A stretch of 64,000 nucleotides of DNA from Liolophura sinensis (Eukaryota; Mollusca; Polyplacophora; Chitonida; Chitonidae), in the NCBI RefSeq assembly GCF_032854445.1, contig NC_088301.1, positions 34,769,187 to 34,833,186 of the forward strand, read 5' to 3'. The translations under genes and the position numbers were made by a program. The first letter of the stretch is position 1. Each line of letters starts with the position of its first letter. Below, piece after piece: positions 1 to 12,260 of the stretch. The notes under the pieces are model-generated. The model worked only from the letters and a program-made list of their open reading frames with translations. It had not been told where the DNA came from and did no database searches.

Positions 1-36
1 AAATAAATTATATGCATGTGGTTTGTACCTTTACAG

Positions 37-452
37 CTTTTGATGAAACACAGAGACGGAAAAGAAAAGAAATAGAGAGCAGGCCATTCTTTGGTGAACG
101 TGGTACATCACAAGTTGGCACTTCGTCCATCCAGTCTCTGCCAAAGAGCAAAATAACACCAGAGGGTAAAATTGAAGAGCAGAAAAAAAGACTAGGAATT
201 GTGATCAGCAGTCAGACACCAAGCCCATTCAGTGAAAGACAACAAAAGCAATTTCGTCAACCCTCTGTAACTTTGATTAAATCTTCCATTCCAAAAGAAA
301 CCACTGAACAGAAACTGGATTTGAACCTGGCCAAAACTGTCAGGTCACATCAGCCTGGTAATGAGGACATATCTGATAGGAACCAACAGAGCAGTGCATT
401 ACGTTCTCTTATATCTGAATATGCTGAAAGTGATGAAAGTGCTGAAAACTAA
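37..452 (+). CDS. YJU2B: YJU2B/CCDC130-type splicing factor, last coding exon (5' part outside window)
   Basis: The exon follows a 3' splice site (tttacag ending at 36) and runs to a TAA at 450-452; the first two bases complete a split codon. About 138 C-terminal residues are present. They begin FDETQRRKRKEIESRPFF, which parallels the 'kLKRTEIISRSWF' segment of human CCDC130, continue with an LGIV motif in the middle, and end in the acidic tail SLISEYAESDESAEN, comparable to the human SLVADYSDSESE end. The family (YJU2/CWC16) acts in the spliceosome around the first catalytic step. The conserved zinc-binding N-terminal half must lie upstream of this window. The residues just before 37 in the same frame are intron. 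The identification rests on short conserved segments in a low-complexity, charged tail. Confidence 0.78.
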
Positions 453-473
453 AACCAAAGGTATTTATATGAA

Positions 474-479
474 AATAAA
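474..479 (+). terminator. AATAAA polyadenylation signal candidate for YJU2B
   Basis: An AATAAA lies 22 bases after the YJU2B stop codon. A second AATAAA lies at 999-1004. Either could end the transcript; the sequence alone does not choose between them. Confidence 0.35.
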
Positions 480-1104
480 GGATGTTTTTTGTTAATGGTG
501 CCCTTGTTCTGGCTTGTACATGTATGTGGTTATGTGATTTTCTTACTGAAAGGAACATAATATAGCCGATATCACGCATTGGATTTATACTTTGAATAAG
601 GGATTATTCTTCTGTGCTTGGGAATAGTCCAGCTACCAGACATTGATTCCACGAAGGCCGTAAAAATCTGAAATCTGATTTTTACGAAATTAGGAACACT
701 TAAGAATTGTTCTGTTAAGATAAAATTAAATCAGAGTGACTTGTATGACATCAAGGTTTTAAGTTTTGACTTTGTCTCCCAGGTGTGTTGTGTGAGGTAC
801 AGTGCGCACAGAAGAGACACAAAAGCGTCATCAGTACGAGTACAGAGTTGTCTCCCTTACTATATACCCCTGCCTATTTGGCAGGAGGATGGAGTTTATT
901 TTGGAGTGGACTACAGGCTCTCGAATCGGTTATGCTACTATATGTGCACTGTGTGTTCTTTAGGCCTATATGTAGGCCGGAAACAAAGAAATTTTGAAAA
1001 TAAAACCTCTATCCCATAATATCACATCGTGAAAAAAATGACACTAAGATTTATTTGATTAGTGCTTTAAACTGTACTTGAGAATATTTCACTGAAAACC
1101 GCAG

Positions 1105-1290
1105 GCCAGCATCATGGTAGGAGGCAATAAGGGAGAAGCTCGCGCTCATCCACAGGTTGCTGCCAGATCTTACCATGTATGTGAAGAAACCAGCATGACT
1201 TGAAACTCGCAGCAACTGCCTTGTTGAGGAATCTCTTGGGTCAGTGTGGGTCAGCGTACGTTAACTGCTGGAGCAGAGGCCCTCCTTAAA
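1105..1290 (-). mobile_element. SINE family B, degraded copy
   Basis: Read on the minus strand it follows the family B order: tRNA-like head (about 1290), the 'caagtccagc' box-B area (about 1205), 'cctgtgg' and the 'accatgatgctggcc' block near the tail (1105-1120). It is heavily mutated and lies between YJU2B and the translocase gene. Confidence 0.6.
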
Positions 1291-1299
1291 GACTAGCTT

Positions 1300-2860
1300 C
1301 ACATTATATGTACACAAGCCATAAAGTTGTGACATTGTGGTGTTCGCTTATCTGTTTACACAGGCTCTATCAGTTCAAAGTTCATGGTTTCATTTTGGAA
1401 AATATCAGGTTTGATCACATTTCATGCATAAATGGTGGAATGAAATGTTTTCAGTAAAATTATTTGATTTTATTTTTTCTCCCAAGTATATGTAATTTTG
1501 CATTTTCATGGGATTATTTTGTACACTCTTCATGAGCTGTGGATATAATCTATCAATGAAACAACTCCGTAAAAAAAATTCAGGTGCAATGTATGTTCTG
1601 ACAACTATCAGAAAAAGCTAAAAAGTTCAAGACTGCTTCTTTACTTCAATTGCATTTAGTAGTCATTTAAGATGCAAATGTATGCCTGTGCTGGGTATCA
1701 TGATAAAACGGTTCAGTTACATTATTGCATACCATGGCCACATCCCTTTGTGCTTTGACATCGCTTTACGTCAGACTGGTGCAGATCAGTGCATTTGATT
1801 ACAAACATGGGAAGGTATACAGATTTCTAGACTTATCACATTCTGTAATGTATATACTTCAGGATACAAAGTTGATTAAAGATAATTTGGGTTCTATATA
1901 CTTGCATGTAAAGGTTAGGTTACTTTATTTGCCCAGTGCTTTAAAGTGATGTTACACAAAATGCTCCCTTAATGTTGTAATGTTAGAACTAGAAAGCCCA
2001 GCAAGTTACAGGTTTAGAGAACACAAAGTAAGAGAAAGACTTGGATGTAAAAGTACTAAACTGTAACACTTGTTCACCTGTCAACCCTATTATTTCAAAT
2101 TAAAAGGCAATTATCAATGCAAATAAGTAGCAAAACAGTTACCACGAACTTAATCTGCTGAAAGGATACATCCAACACTTTGGTTTTATTTCTTAATGTG
2201 CAGATTATCATGTGTAATAACGTAACAGTACAAACAAATATTTCAGCTTTCAATTTGCGGGATAAAAGTGGCTTCAAAGTAAACATTTCTTAAGGCCCCA
2301 GAGGTCAGTCCAGAAATTAAGTAGCTTGCAGCAATCACATCAACAATGATCCCAGTTAAAAAGGACTCTGTGGGGACAGACAGAACAGGTCTGGTTGAAA
2401 GGGGGAAGGGTGTGGGGAACAGACTAAATGGGGTCACTGCGGATGGGGTGCTAAGTGTTGACAGAGTTCTGAGCAAGATCAACGATGACGGAATTTCTGA
2501 AAAAATCCGACTTGACGGAAAATATGCATAAAGTAGAGGGGTAATTGAAAGGTATAAAAATACCTTCAAAATGAAATTTTTTTAACAAAAATTCTGAGGC
2601 ATAATTTTCATTTGGCACATAAACATAATCTTTAGTTCCTTTTCACGTACCCCTTAATGGCACTGTTTAAAAGATGTTTTACCCTAGATTTGAGATGTTT
2701 CATTCTTCCCAGCTTAGCGTTCAGAAATACAGACTCTTCCATTTACTAACCTGGAACTCGGCACACCACAGCAAGGGATTCATGCGAATCGAAAATCGTG
2801 GTTTGTGAAGTACTGATGCTGTCCAAGTAGGTGAGAGATGTTATTTGCGATGTTACGATT
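1300..2860. other. Intergenic, nothing recognised
   Basis: AT-rich DNA. The longest open frame is a 108-codon minus-strand frame at 2243-2569, rich in Ser, Leu and Pro with a hydrophobic stretch. It has no recognisable domain and no clear splice context, so no gene is called. Confidence 0.4.
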
Positions 2861-2867
2861 GCTACTT

Positions 2868-3191
2868 TGTCAGATTTAATTTTTCAGTCACATGACGACG
2901 ATGGAATCCTGTGAGAGCCTGTAATGTGCCTCCTTGTTGCAGGACGGATTACCGCCAATCATATCTAGTGTTGCTTTGCTGATACGCCTTACTGAAGGTA
3001 AGTAAGCCTCCCTGTCTGTGCCATTGTACTGATACGGTTAACCAGTCATTGCACTAACACCTTCATGCTAAACACCAAGCGAGGAAGTTACAACTTCCTC
3101 TTTTAAGGTCTCATGTGCGACTCTACCCAGGATTGACCCTGGATCAAATGCTCCCGAGGCGGACGCTCTACCAACTGTGCTATCGGGGCGG
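2868..3191 (-). mobile_element. SINE family A, minus orientation
   Basis: On the minus strand a tRNA-like head with box A (gatagcacagttggtagag) and box B (ggtcaatcctgg) occupies 3191-3120. It is followed by 'aagaggaagttgtaacttcc' and a central body, and ends in the shared tail containing 'atgtgactgaaaaat' (about 2880-2895). The same order is seen in the plus-strand copy at 46686-47034. On the plus strand this copy shows a ready-made acceptor (ttgttgcag, ending 2941) and donor (gaag|gtaagtaag, about 2997). Confidence 0.8.
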
Positions 3192-4229
3192 GTGTGACGT
3201 TATGGTATATTATTCCCCAATATTGAGCGCATATGAATTCAGAATTACTTCAAGATCACTGGACACCGGTCTTTTCCAGGACAGCACATGCGACATGATC
3301 GAGCTCCAGGTTAGTTAAGTGGAAGCCGAAGCTGGGATAAAGGCCAACCGATCTCCGGGCTACAGCAGGATTACATCAATGAGCGAACTTTTGTAGCAAT
3401 CTATACCAAAAAACATATCCCTTCATTGAATAGAAATATAAAGGGACGGGTCTTCTGTGCCAATTATCGGTTTACTGCTGGGTAGTATACTAGATTTAAT
3501 ATCCATTGATCTCCTTCTAGAGTTCAAGGAAAGGCATACCAATACTTTTCAAAATGTGAAAGCAAAGTACCTTTCTGTTTATTGAACACTATTGCTGCAA
3601 AAATGTCTGTTCCAACTACAAAAGCAAATGAAATTTTTTTGTTTATGCATTACATCCTTGTTGAATATGAATTGCACAAATAACTTAATCCATACAGATA
3701 AGTGGTGAAGCTGTTGCGCCTGTTCCATAAAGCCATCCAAGCCCAAGGTCATCTTGACTGTCAGACATTTGTAGGTAGATGTCCTAGAAATGATGACCTT
3801 AACATGATCACTTTTTGGAAAAGGCTGTGACCAAATTAAACAACAAACACGGTATATCATTACAAATTGCATGCACAGCGCTGGCTTTATTCCTGGTATG
3901 TATAATTTATAGTTCTCAAATATATACTGGTCACACAAGAACTAAAAGAAAAAAAAATCCTCGATGGACAACTTTCACAATGGCCAACCGTCACACTTGC
4001 TCTGGGGTATACACAATGTGGTTTCGTTCAACTGATATCACACAATTATGACAAACCACTCTGAAAACAGGAATCTAATTTTGTTTTACGTTGTACACTA
4101 AGTCCCAAAGCTGTGATGATAAAGTTAGTTTCCAGCTATACAATGAAGACAAATTTGAACGATGTGGTTCAAATACTTTACAGTTACATCTCGCAAGAGA
4201 AAAAAATTAGTGCCTAAAAGTTACTATCC
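3192..4229. other. Intergenic and 3' UTR of the ADP/ATP translocase gene
   Basis: No coding signal on either strand. The minus-strand 3' UTR of the translocase is expected here: AATAAA (minus) occurs at 3886-3891 and 3578-3583, either of which would give a 3' UTR of 0.3-0.7 kb. Confidence 0.45.
3886..3891 (-). terminator. AATAAA polyadenylation signal candidate, ADP/ATP translocase
   Basis: TTTATT on the plus strand reads AATAAA on the minus strand, 339 bases after the stop codon of the translocase. It is the first canonical hexamer downstream that I could find. Confidence 0.4.
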
Positions 4230-5150
4230 TCATGCTGACTTCACTCTGAATGAGATGTACCATTCTTGGAACTTGTCAAAGCCTGCCAGGACACCAGCGC
4301 CAGCAACACCACGGAGGATGTTAGCACCTGCTCCCTTCATCAAAGACATAAAGCCTTCGTTCTTGACGATCTGGACAGCACAATCCATAGATCCCTTATA
4401 TTTGACAGCCTGGCCGGAGGTCATCATCATCCTTCTTCGGATGGTGTCAATGGGGTAGGAGATAAGGCCTGAGGTGATTGTCACCACATAACCCAGAGAG
4501 AATGACAGGAGGACACCAGCATCCTCACCCAGCAAGAGTGGCTTCAAGGTATCATAGAAACCGAAGTAGCAGCCACGGTACACAACAATACCTACACAGG
4601 ATATAACAAACCCTCTGTACAGACCAACAAAGCCATCACTTTTAAGGGTCTTCTTGTAGACATCAATGAGCCCATTGAACTGACGTTCTCCAGCTCCCTT
4701 TCCAGCTGCCTTGGCATCATTGGCCAGACGGGTTCGGGCATAGTCCAACGAGTAGACAAAACAGAGAGACAGAGCTCCAGCAGTACCACCAGATGCAATA
4801 TTTTTGCCGAAATTGACAAGGTAAGGATCACTCTTTTTCTGTTTGAAAGCCTTCTTAATCTGATCCTTGAAGGCAAAGTTTAAAGCCTGTGTAGGGAAGT
4901 ACCGGATACAGTTGGCCAAGTTTCCTCTCCAGAATGGCAGGACACCCTCTGTTTTAAAGGTACGGACAGTGCAGTCAATAACTCCCTTGTAAGGCTCAGA
5001 TAGACGGCCGGCTTTTATCATCTCATCTTGGTTTTGGACGAGGAGTTTCACACGCTCAATTGGGGCAGCAGCGGTCTTTGAAATAATGGCAGCGGCACCA
5101 CTGAGACAGAAGTTCTCCAAAAAAGATAGTTTGGGTTTGCTTGAGGCCAT
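4230..5150 (-). CDS. SLC25A4/5/6-like ANT: ADP/ATP translocase (mitochondrial adenine nucleotide carrier)
   Basis: A complete 306-residue carrier in a single coding exon. It exchanges matrix ATP for cytosolic ADP across the inner mitochondrial membrane. Three homologous repeats of about 100 residues are visible, with carrier signatures PIERVK (30-35), SLDYAR (134-139) and PIDTIR (233-238). The nucleotide-carrier signature RRRMMM is at 238-243, which separates this family from other SLC25 carriers. Length matches the family (about 300). The start is the ATG at 5150 in the context ATCATGG: three codons further up the frame runs into a 3' splice site (ttttgcag ending at 5154), so the longer open frame is intronic. 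An intron in the 5' UTR with an intronless coding region is the simplest reading. Vertebrates have several paralogues, so the exact number in the symbol cannot be assigned. Confidence 0.97.
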   Translation of the reverse strand: MASSKPKLSFLENFCLSGAAAIISKTAAAPIERVKLLVQNQDEMIKAGRLSEPYKGVIDCTVRTFKTEGVLPFWRGNLANCIRYFPTQALNFAFKDQIKKAFKQKKSDPYLVNFGKNIASGGTAGALSLCFVYSLDYARTRLANDAKAAGKGAGERQFNGLIDVYKKTLKSDGFVGLYRGFVISCVGIVVYRGCYFGFYDTLKPLLLGEDAGVLLSFSLGYVVTITSGLISYPIDTIRRRMMMTSGQAVKYKGSMDCAVQIVKNEGFMSLMKGAGANILRGVAGAGVLAGFDKFQEWYISFRVKSA

Positions 5151-5153
5151 GAT

Positions 5154-6767
5154 CTGCAAAATACATAAGTGTAAAGCAGAATATATAAAAGGATATTAAT
5201 GAAAACGGATTTATAGTGTTGTCAAAAACAAAAGCAATGTTCCTAGCATGCATGTCCATACGCAGTTCTAAATCAAGTCCAAAATTAAGAGCAAAGGAGC
5301 GACTGCAGTTCATGCAGAGCCTTTTTCAAATGGGGAACCAGCAGGATCCTTCGAATAACATTTCAATCATGGCAGACATTCCTTTCTCCACCCTTCTAAA
5401 TGTCACATTAGACACAGAACGTACACTAGAAAACTGATAAACTGTAACCTCAACAAATGGGAGTTCACAAGGAAGGTAAAACTATGGGTGTATCTCCATT
5501 ATTAAATTGGAGAAAAAATTACAAAGCATCTGAGTACTTAACCTGCCTCACAGGAATGCTTTGTCTTTATAAAAGTAGAACAAAAGTTTAAGTGAAACTG
5601 TCGAAATATGCAGGACAAAAAAAAAAAAAAATCACACAATTCATAGCATTAGCAAGATCCAGACAAATCAAAATAACCTGGGATTGTGATATTTTGAGAC
5701 TTTTACAAATGTGGGACATTCGGTGGACATGATTATGGTTGACCAAACCAGAGTTACACTAAACCTTAATTTTACCCACAATTACCTACCCACAGTTAAA
5801 CAAGCAATGCTTATGCATCAACAAAAGAAATGTCCAGTTCATGCTTAGTCCATTTCAAGGACACAGAGGTACTGTTAAAATGACAGTCTTAAATCCATAT
5901 GTCCATGCCTAGGAATGCTGTAGGCCGGACATAATGGAACTATTAAAGGCCCACAAATAGTTTCTGGAAATTTATCCAGATTCAAGACTGATTCCAATTT
6001 GGTTTAAGACAACTGATGACTACCTGATAAACGAAATTAAGACCTTCTTTTAGCAGGAAGTTAACTCTGGCCTGTTCGCTTACTGAGGAAAAGTGACAGA
6101 CATTAGTCTTCAATAATTCTCTTTGTATAGATACTTTCTGGGATTCAGAGTGACAGGCGAACTATGTCACATTCCCATTTATATACCATTTCGCGTGTTA
6201 ACCTCTATCCAGCTCACTGACAAGTACTTCATAACACATGCAGACTAACAAGGTCGAGGCACGTACCGTAACAGTCTGTTTCTTACCAGGTCTTCAGCTA
6301 AAGTAACAGTAAGGTTGGTACTTTGTTTCTTGTAACCACAGAAAGAGACACTTAATTTTCTACAAGCTCACTACCTAAAGCCCAACTACACCACTGGCGT
6401 GTCACTAGACCGGCGACTTGCACACACGTGACAAACCGATTATGACTGGCGAGGTCTCGATGTATGGGTCCTACCACTGTGACCTTGGAAGGACAGTAAC
6501 AAATCATGTAAACGTTTCTAAAAAAAAATACAACCTTTGATGTAACCAGCTTAATATATTCACCCAGATTTACCCTGGAGTTGTGGCTTTACAATGCAAC
6601 AGAATCAACGACAAACATTTAACCGAATACTGAGAATACCGGTACTTGCACATCTCCAAGCAGTAAAGACAGCAACGTGGTCGCTTTTCAACCGGCGAGG
6701 TCTTAACAAAAGAATGGACAGAATCTTTCGTGCATAGTATCAAACTATTATTTATAAACATACTTAC
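5154..6767 (-). other. 5' UTR intron of the ADP/ATP translocase gene
   Basis: On the minus strand the donor is AACC|GTAAGTATG with the exon ending at 6768, and the acceptor is TTTTGCAG with the next exon starting at 5153, three bases before the ATG. This gives an intron of 1,614 bases and a noncoding first exon above 6768. A minus-strand CCAAT word sits at 6925-6929. The transcription start is not visible. No other feature was seen inside the intron. Confidence 0.6.
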
Positions 6768-6999
6768 GGTTCTGTTGGTCTGATGTCTTGTGTGACCGGT
6801 CAGCCAATGTGTTGAGGAATGCCTGCGATCGAACTGCTGGCTTCTTTAAGAGAGGGAACGCAATCCAGTTGCTGCCCGACCACGTTCTTGACAGAGAGGC
6901 CGGATCTAGTTTCCGGGGCGTTTCATTGGATGGTTTTCATCACATGGTAACCTGCGTCACAAGCAACTTCGCGGATTAAATCACCCGGATGAAGGGGAT

Positions 7000-9035
7000 A
7001 TTCCATACAGGGATTTTATTTAGTGCTGTACTATGGAACGTTAGAATAAACTGTACATTTTCGCCAAAGCTGGATTACCTGTAGAGTATCAAGCTAATGA
7101 TCTAGCAACAGCTTGTTACATCGGGTTTATTATAAGCCGCGCTTGAAATGTGGGTACACAATCGAAAGGAGGGAGGTAGTTTTGCTGATTGCGATCGAGC
7201 CAGTTACCTATGTACATGTAATGTTATAAGCGTTGTCGGTGGGATCACCATTGTCTCAAGCTTACTATTATATTCAGGAGGCCTACAGGAATAACGTCAA
7301 ATGAAGTATTACATGTTGGGGATAGTACATTAAGGTCACAGCCCTACTGCTGGCCTATCTTGATTAAACGCGGCAGTGTAGGCTACACATAGCTAGCCTA
7401 TTTTAGCCCGACTCTAGCGGCCTAGTTTGTGTCGTCTTAAAAGAAGGATCAAATAATGTTAAGTCTATGTTTATACTGGATATAGGCCTACCTAACCTAT
7501 ACTGTTGTTGCCTATGGAATCTGAGCTTTGGATGTACCTCTATAAATGTTTGTATACACCTATATAGTTATTTAATTCAGAATTTAAATTAATTACGTTT
7601 ATATCTTTTTTATAGGCATATAGGCCTATTCTCCGTAACTTACACGTCAGTCACGTCATACACATTGGTTTTAGACCTCTATGCTTTTATCTCTTCCATA
7701 TTATAAGGTCTTCATGCTATTAGACCTACATTTGGTTACATAACAGTATACTGCTATGTGACACCATACTGTGACATGCATGGTGAGCATAGGCCTATAT
7801 ACATGTAATTGGTCTTGCTTATATATAGGACTGTAGGCGTGTGTGGAAGACCAGCCGATTTATCATGTTTCAGTTACTATATACATATATATATAGGGTC
7901 CTCAGGATGAAGAATTATCAGAAAAACAAGAGTCGAATTCTAAGTGACTAAGCTACTATATTACGTACATGTGTATAGAGGTAATCACAAGAACTGTGTG
8001 TATGCATGTTACTGTAACATATTACATATGCAACGTTGGAAATTATAGTAACTGCCAAACGTATCTATGTATACATGTTCCATATATAGATCCATATATA
8101 TGTGTATATGATGGATAAGATAATCGCCATTATACACAAACATAATGGCGACGGCGCATTAAAGACCGGGTAAGGGATTATACATACATATGGTCTTCTA
8201 TTTATTATAGCATGAAAAGTATATCGGATTGAGGACAGTTGTCTAACAACCGTTTCCACGCGATAATAAGGTTCTTTCTTATCCCCCCCCCCCCTCCCCT
8301 CCCCCGTGGAGTCCCCGGGGTGAAAAGAATAGGACCTCTGCCCTCTAAGCAACCTTGTCGTATAAGGCAATAAGAGCTCTCATTTTTAAGCTCGGTGGAA
8401 ATAATAGGCTCACATCATCTCGGTTGTGTGAGAGGCAACCGAGGAGTGACCTGTTTGCCGTGTTTTCCACCCTTAATCTCTGCGGACGGAATCTTGCATG
8501 GTAGTGTACCACTCCACTTTGGCCCCTACTTGGAGAGAGACGGGTGGTCGGATGGGCCCGGTCCGATCAATCGGCTTGGTCACGTCTTGCCTTTGTGTTG
8601 TCCCAAATTCCTCCATATTACCATTCATAAAAGAATAAGTCTTATTTCTCTAATTTCGTTTGCGGGATTACGTCTGATGTCATGACCTCCATATACCTTT
8701 CTGCAAATGTTTCAAATGTACCAGATCTTCCTCTCGGCCGACTTTGTCAAGTGCTGATAAAAAGAGAAAGAGGTTTTATCGGACTCGCTTGATAATTGAC
8801 AGGACAGTTGGCCGGCTTTCATTGTTCTCTCAGCTGAGTAAACAAAAGCCTGCCTGCAAAATTCACCCCTTTCTTTAAAAAAAGGGCTCTCCAGGGCGCA
8901 GCTGGAACATTAAAAAAACGTTTAAAAGTTAAGATCCGGAGACATTTTCATTGAATGTTTCCGGAAGCAACAGTCAAACAATTTAGTAAATAAAATTTCC
9001 GATATACCTGTTTTCACATCCCCTCACAATTCCCC
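7000..9035. other. Intergenic, repeat-rich, no gene recognised
   Basis: Contains many 'taggccta'-like words (7470-7830), short TA runs (7880-7900, 8080-8110) and a C-rich tract at 8284-8306. The tract is followed by a GC-richer block (8310-8620) that looks like a piece of a repeat or the leader of the retrotransposon that follows. No protein domain was recognised. Confidence 0.4.
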
Positions 9036-9101
9036 GAACAGCTGTCAGGGAATAATGCGTGATAGAGATGGTGATATTTTCTACTTTACCGAAGAAGAAA
9101 T

Positions 9102-9446
9102 TTGCACAGAATTGAAACCACACGGTGTTACCGGAGTGAAGCGCTTCCCAACAAAAAAAGACCTGTTAAATATCTTTTGACTTTCAATAGCACCTCTCTT
9201 CCTTCTCATATTTACATTGTCCCGTATAGGGTTCATGTGGATTTATATATCCCTAACCCGACACGTTGTTTCACTTGCCAAAAATTTGGCCACGGCAAGG
9301 GCCATTGTAGAAATAAACTGGTTTGTTTCCGATGCGGCAGTGAAGGTCATAACAGTTTTGACTGTAGCACCACAGTTAAGTGTTGCAGTTGCGGTGATCA
9401 CATGACCTGCTCTAAGGAAAAACAAATAATCAATTTAAAAACGTAA
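9102..9446 (+). pseudogene. LINE ORF1 (gag-like) remnant with zinc knuckles
   Basis: The frame encodes two full CX2CX4HX4C zinc knuckles, CFTCQKFGHGKGHC (9267-9308) and CFRCGSEGHNSFDC (9324-9365), and the start of a third Cys cluster (KCCSCGDH). Upstream, the frame at about 9050-9100 (DGDIFYFTEEEICTELKP) is joined only through a frame change. Downstream of 9446 a Ser/Thr/Pro-rich and basic stretch (to about 9985) is read in other frames. Zinc knuckles of this kind bind nucleic acid in LINE ORF1 proteins. Confidence 0.8.
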
Positions 9447-9989
9447 AACAATATATCTTGCCAGGAGGCCGGCAAATTGGCCTCGCTTTCTAATACTTCA
9501 TTGCAGACTTCGTTTGCCAATGTGGTCAAGCGAGTAGCATCTGTTGCTACTCAGACTTCAATGACGTGGCCGACTGGAAACGACAAGCCTACTTCTACCT
9601 CTGTGGAACGTTTTGGTCAACTTGTGCGTATAGTTCTTGCTCAACCCAGGCCAATTCAATACAACAGATAAAGCCAGTAAATAATACGGGACACACTGAT
9701 AAACCTGAACTTAATCACTCCCAAAACACAGAAAATACCAAAAATAAGTCCGAAAGTAAACCTCACAATAGTAATAAACATGATAAACCTGGTGGCCCCA
9801 CAAAGCCTCTTTTAAGGCCACTAGGGACCCTGTCCAAACTTTTAATAAGGACGTTGGTCCTTCAACATCAGATGCGGATGGGATGGATACATCATCTGCA
9901 CCAGGGAGATCTTCCAGCCAATCTCCAAGTGAGGGCCGTCCTCGATCCAAACATAAAGAGAAATCTCCTGTACGTCACCCACCATAAAG

Positions 9990-10527
9990 TCTATTTAAAT
10001 TATACAGTGGAATTGTCGAGGTCTTAGGTAAATTTTATTGAAATAATGCAGCCAGTCCAAACATTAGATCCAATTGCCCCTTGTCTTCAGGAAACTCACC
10101 TGAAGACATCTCACAAAGATAAAATAACTCTTAAAATTATTCACTTTTTAGTATCTATTGTAGTGAAGAAAAGCGAGCTGGCGGTGGCACCGCTATCTTC
10201 ATAAATTTCTTGTACAAATTAAAAGAACAGCTGCCTAAACCGTTTATAATTTTGGGAGATTTTAATTCCCATAACCCTTTGTGGGGCAGTAATAACATAA
10301 ATAATAAGTGTAAGATAGCAGAAGACTTTTTATCGAAGGAGGAACTGTGTTATTTCAATGGTGGTTCTAACACCTATTTACATTCCGGTAATGGCGCTTA
10401 TTCTTCTATCCATCTCACTATCACCGATCCATCACTTCTCCCGCATTTTTCTTGGAGAGCGCATAAGGATCTTTGTGGTAGCGACCATTTTCTATTGTCC
10501 TGGAGCATCCCACTTCTAAATCGTTAG
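9990..10527 (+). pseudogene. LINE endonuclease domain remnant, internally deleted
   Basis: The N-terminal endonuclease strand reads 'LQWNCRGLR' near 10005 and the catalytic-Glu motif appears as 'QET/RKLT' with a frame change near 10090. The 'RAGGGTAIF' strand follows at about 10170-10200. The frame from 10210 then shows IILGDFNSHNPLWGS and the terminal SDHFLLSW motif. The segment between 'GTAIF' and 'GDFN' is far shorter than in intact AP-like endonucleases, so a deletion lies near 10205. Confidence 0.75.
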
Positions 10528-11129
10528 AAAGTGTAGTTAGGGGGAATTTTGAAAAAGCACATTGGATCGCAATTGAGATGCTCTGTGAGGCTGATATCAC
10601 CCAAAAACTCTTAATGCAGCAGATGATCCTATATTAAAATTTAATGAGCTTGTTTCACGAGCTCCCGATAAAACTATCCCTAAGACCTCGACAAATCCAA
10701 AAGTAAACCCTAGTATGATAATGACTGTCGTAAAGCAATGAAGAGCCGTAAAAAGGCTGAACGCAGTTTTAATCATCGTCCTGCTGATAATAATTCAAAC
10801 CAGGTTCGTATTTTTAGAGCCAAGGCTGGTGGATTACTCAAGTCCAAGGGACGATCTTGTTGGCGGAACTTCGTTTCAGGCATAACATCAAAAACAACTT
10901 GTGCGTAAAGTCTGGAATATGGGTAAGAAACTTAAGGGCAAAAATATTAAAGCAAACGTTTAGCATTTGAAAGACGGAGATAATGTATTAACTTCTCCAC
11001 TGGATATAGCTAATAAATTAGCTGAGAAGGTTTCGAAGAAATCTTCTTCTGAGAATTATACTTAGGAATTCCAACATATTAAAACCCATAAAGAGAAAAT
11101 TAACTTGCCCTTTACTTCAAAGAAACTTT

Positions 11130-11700
11130 TAAAATCGATAAAGTTAAAGCTGCATTAAAAAAGGCACACGATACTGGCTGTGGTCTTGATAATGTATATA
11201 ATAAGTTCCTGAACAATTTACCGCCTGAGCCAGTTGAGGCTCTCGTGAGCTTATTTGATAATACTAGGATTACTAGTGATTTTCCACCGTCATGGAGAGA
11301 GGCGTGTATTTTCCCGGTTCCAAAAACGAGTAAAGATCATTCTGACCCATCTAATTACCGTCCAACAGCTTTTACTATAGCTGTGTCTGTAAGACTGTGG
11401 AACGGGTGATAAATGATAGGCTTGTTTGGTTTCTTGAAACCACCAAGTTACTATTTAATACACAATGTGATTTTGGTCAAGGTAGATCCACAATGGATCA
11501 CCTTGTTCGATTTGAAACTAATAATGAACATGTGGTATCGATATTTTTTGCCCTTGAAAAGGCCTACGACACCACATGGAAGTATGGTATGTTAAAAGAC
11601 CTGTCCGATATGGGGCTTAAAGGTCATTTACCACTGTTTATATCTGAATTTTTATCTGATCGCCATTTTACATAACGGGTGGGGTTCATTAATTCTGACT
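11130..11700 (+). pseudogene. LINE reverse transcriptase remnant lacking the catalytic box
   Basis: The frame reads KAHDTGCGLDNVYNKFL, then the early RT motifs FPPSWREACIFPVPK and DPSNYRP (11280-11365). After frame changes it shows QGRSTMDHLVRFET, the FALEKAYDTTW motif A and DMGLKGHLPLFISEFLSDRHF (11397-11675). Just after DSYEQEMCVP the frame joins RNase H-like sequence, so the GxPQGS-to-YxDD segment is gone. Confidence 0.8.
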
Positions 11701-11769
11701 CGTATGAGCAGGAAATGTGTGTACCCGACACATTTGATGGCTTATCGTATATTTTCTCTTGGTGTGCCC

Positions 11770-12260
11770 AGAAGGTAATGATATGTAGTGACTCTTTCTC
11801 CTGCCTTTTGGCAATACAGCATAATAAATTTAAAAATCCCTTGATACTTGAAATATTAACCAAACATATAGAAAAACTAATTTAAAGAGGTAAAGATATT
11901 ATATTCTGTTGGGTACCCAGTCATATTGGTATCCATGGAAACACATCCGTAGACAAATAGGCAAAGGCTGCTCTAAATAAATCCATATCAAAAGTTAAAA
12001 TTCCGTATACCGATTTTCGATTGAACATTCTTAAATACATTCATCGCCTTTGGCAAGGTGAATGGGGGCCTATAGATCCATAACAAATTGCATAGGTGTT
12101 CACCCTGTCATTGGCTTTAATTTATATATTCACGATATGTCCTCGTAGAGATCAAGTGGTTTTAACGAGGTGTCGTATTGGGCATTCTCGTCTAACGCAC
12201 ACGTTTAGTCTTCATGGAGGCTCTGCCCCAGGGTGTGTTGGATGTAATTCTTAATACCCG
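11770..12260 (+). pseudogene. LINE RNase H and C-terminal remnant
   Basis: The frame reads VMICSDSFSCLLAIQ (RNase H motif with the active-site Asp context), then, after a stop, CWVPSHIGIHGN (11905-11945), and finally the 'RIGHSRLTHTF...GCVGC' end (12175-12250) typical of RNase H-bearing LINEs. There are several stops. Confidence 0.75.

Noticed and set aside
2243-2569. 108-codon minus-strand open frame with a hydrophobic stretch
   Set aside because: No recognisable domain, no splice context and strong Ser/Leu/Pro bias as expected from the reverse of AG-rich DNA.
4592-4876. 94-codon minus-strand frame
   Set aside because: Out-of-frame shadow of the ADP/ATP translocase coding region.
6788-6979. 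63-codon plus-strand open frame
   Set aside because: It overlaps the noncoding first exon and promoter area of the minus-strand translocase gene and has no recognisable similarity.
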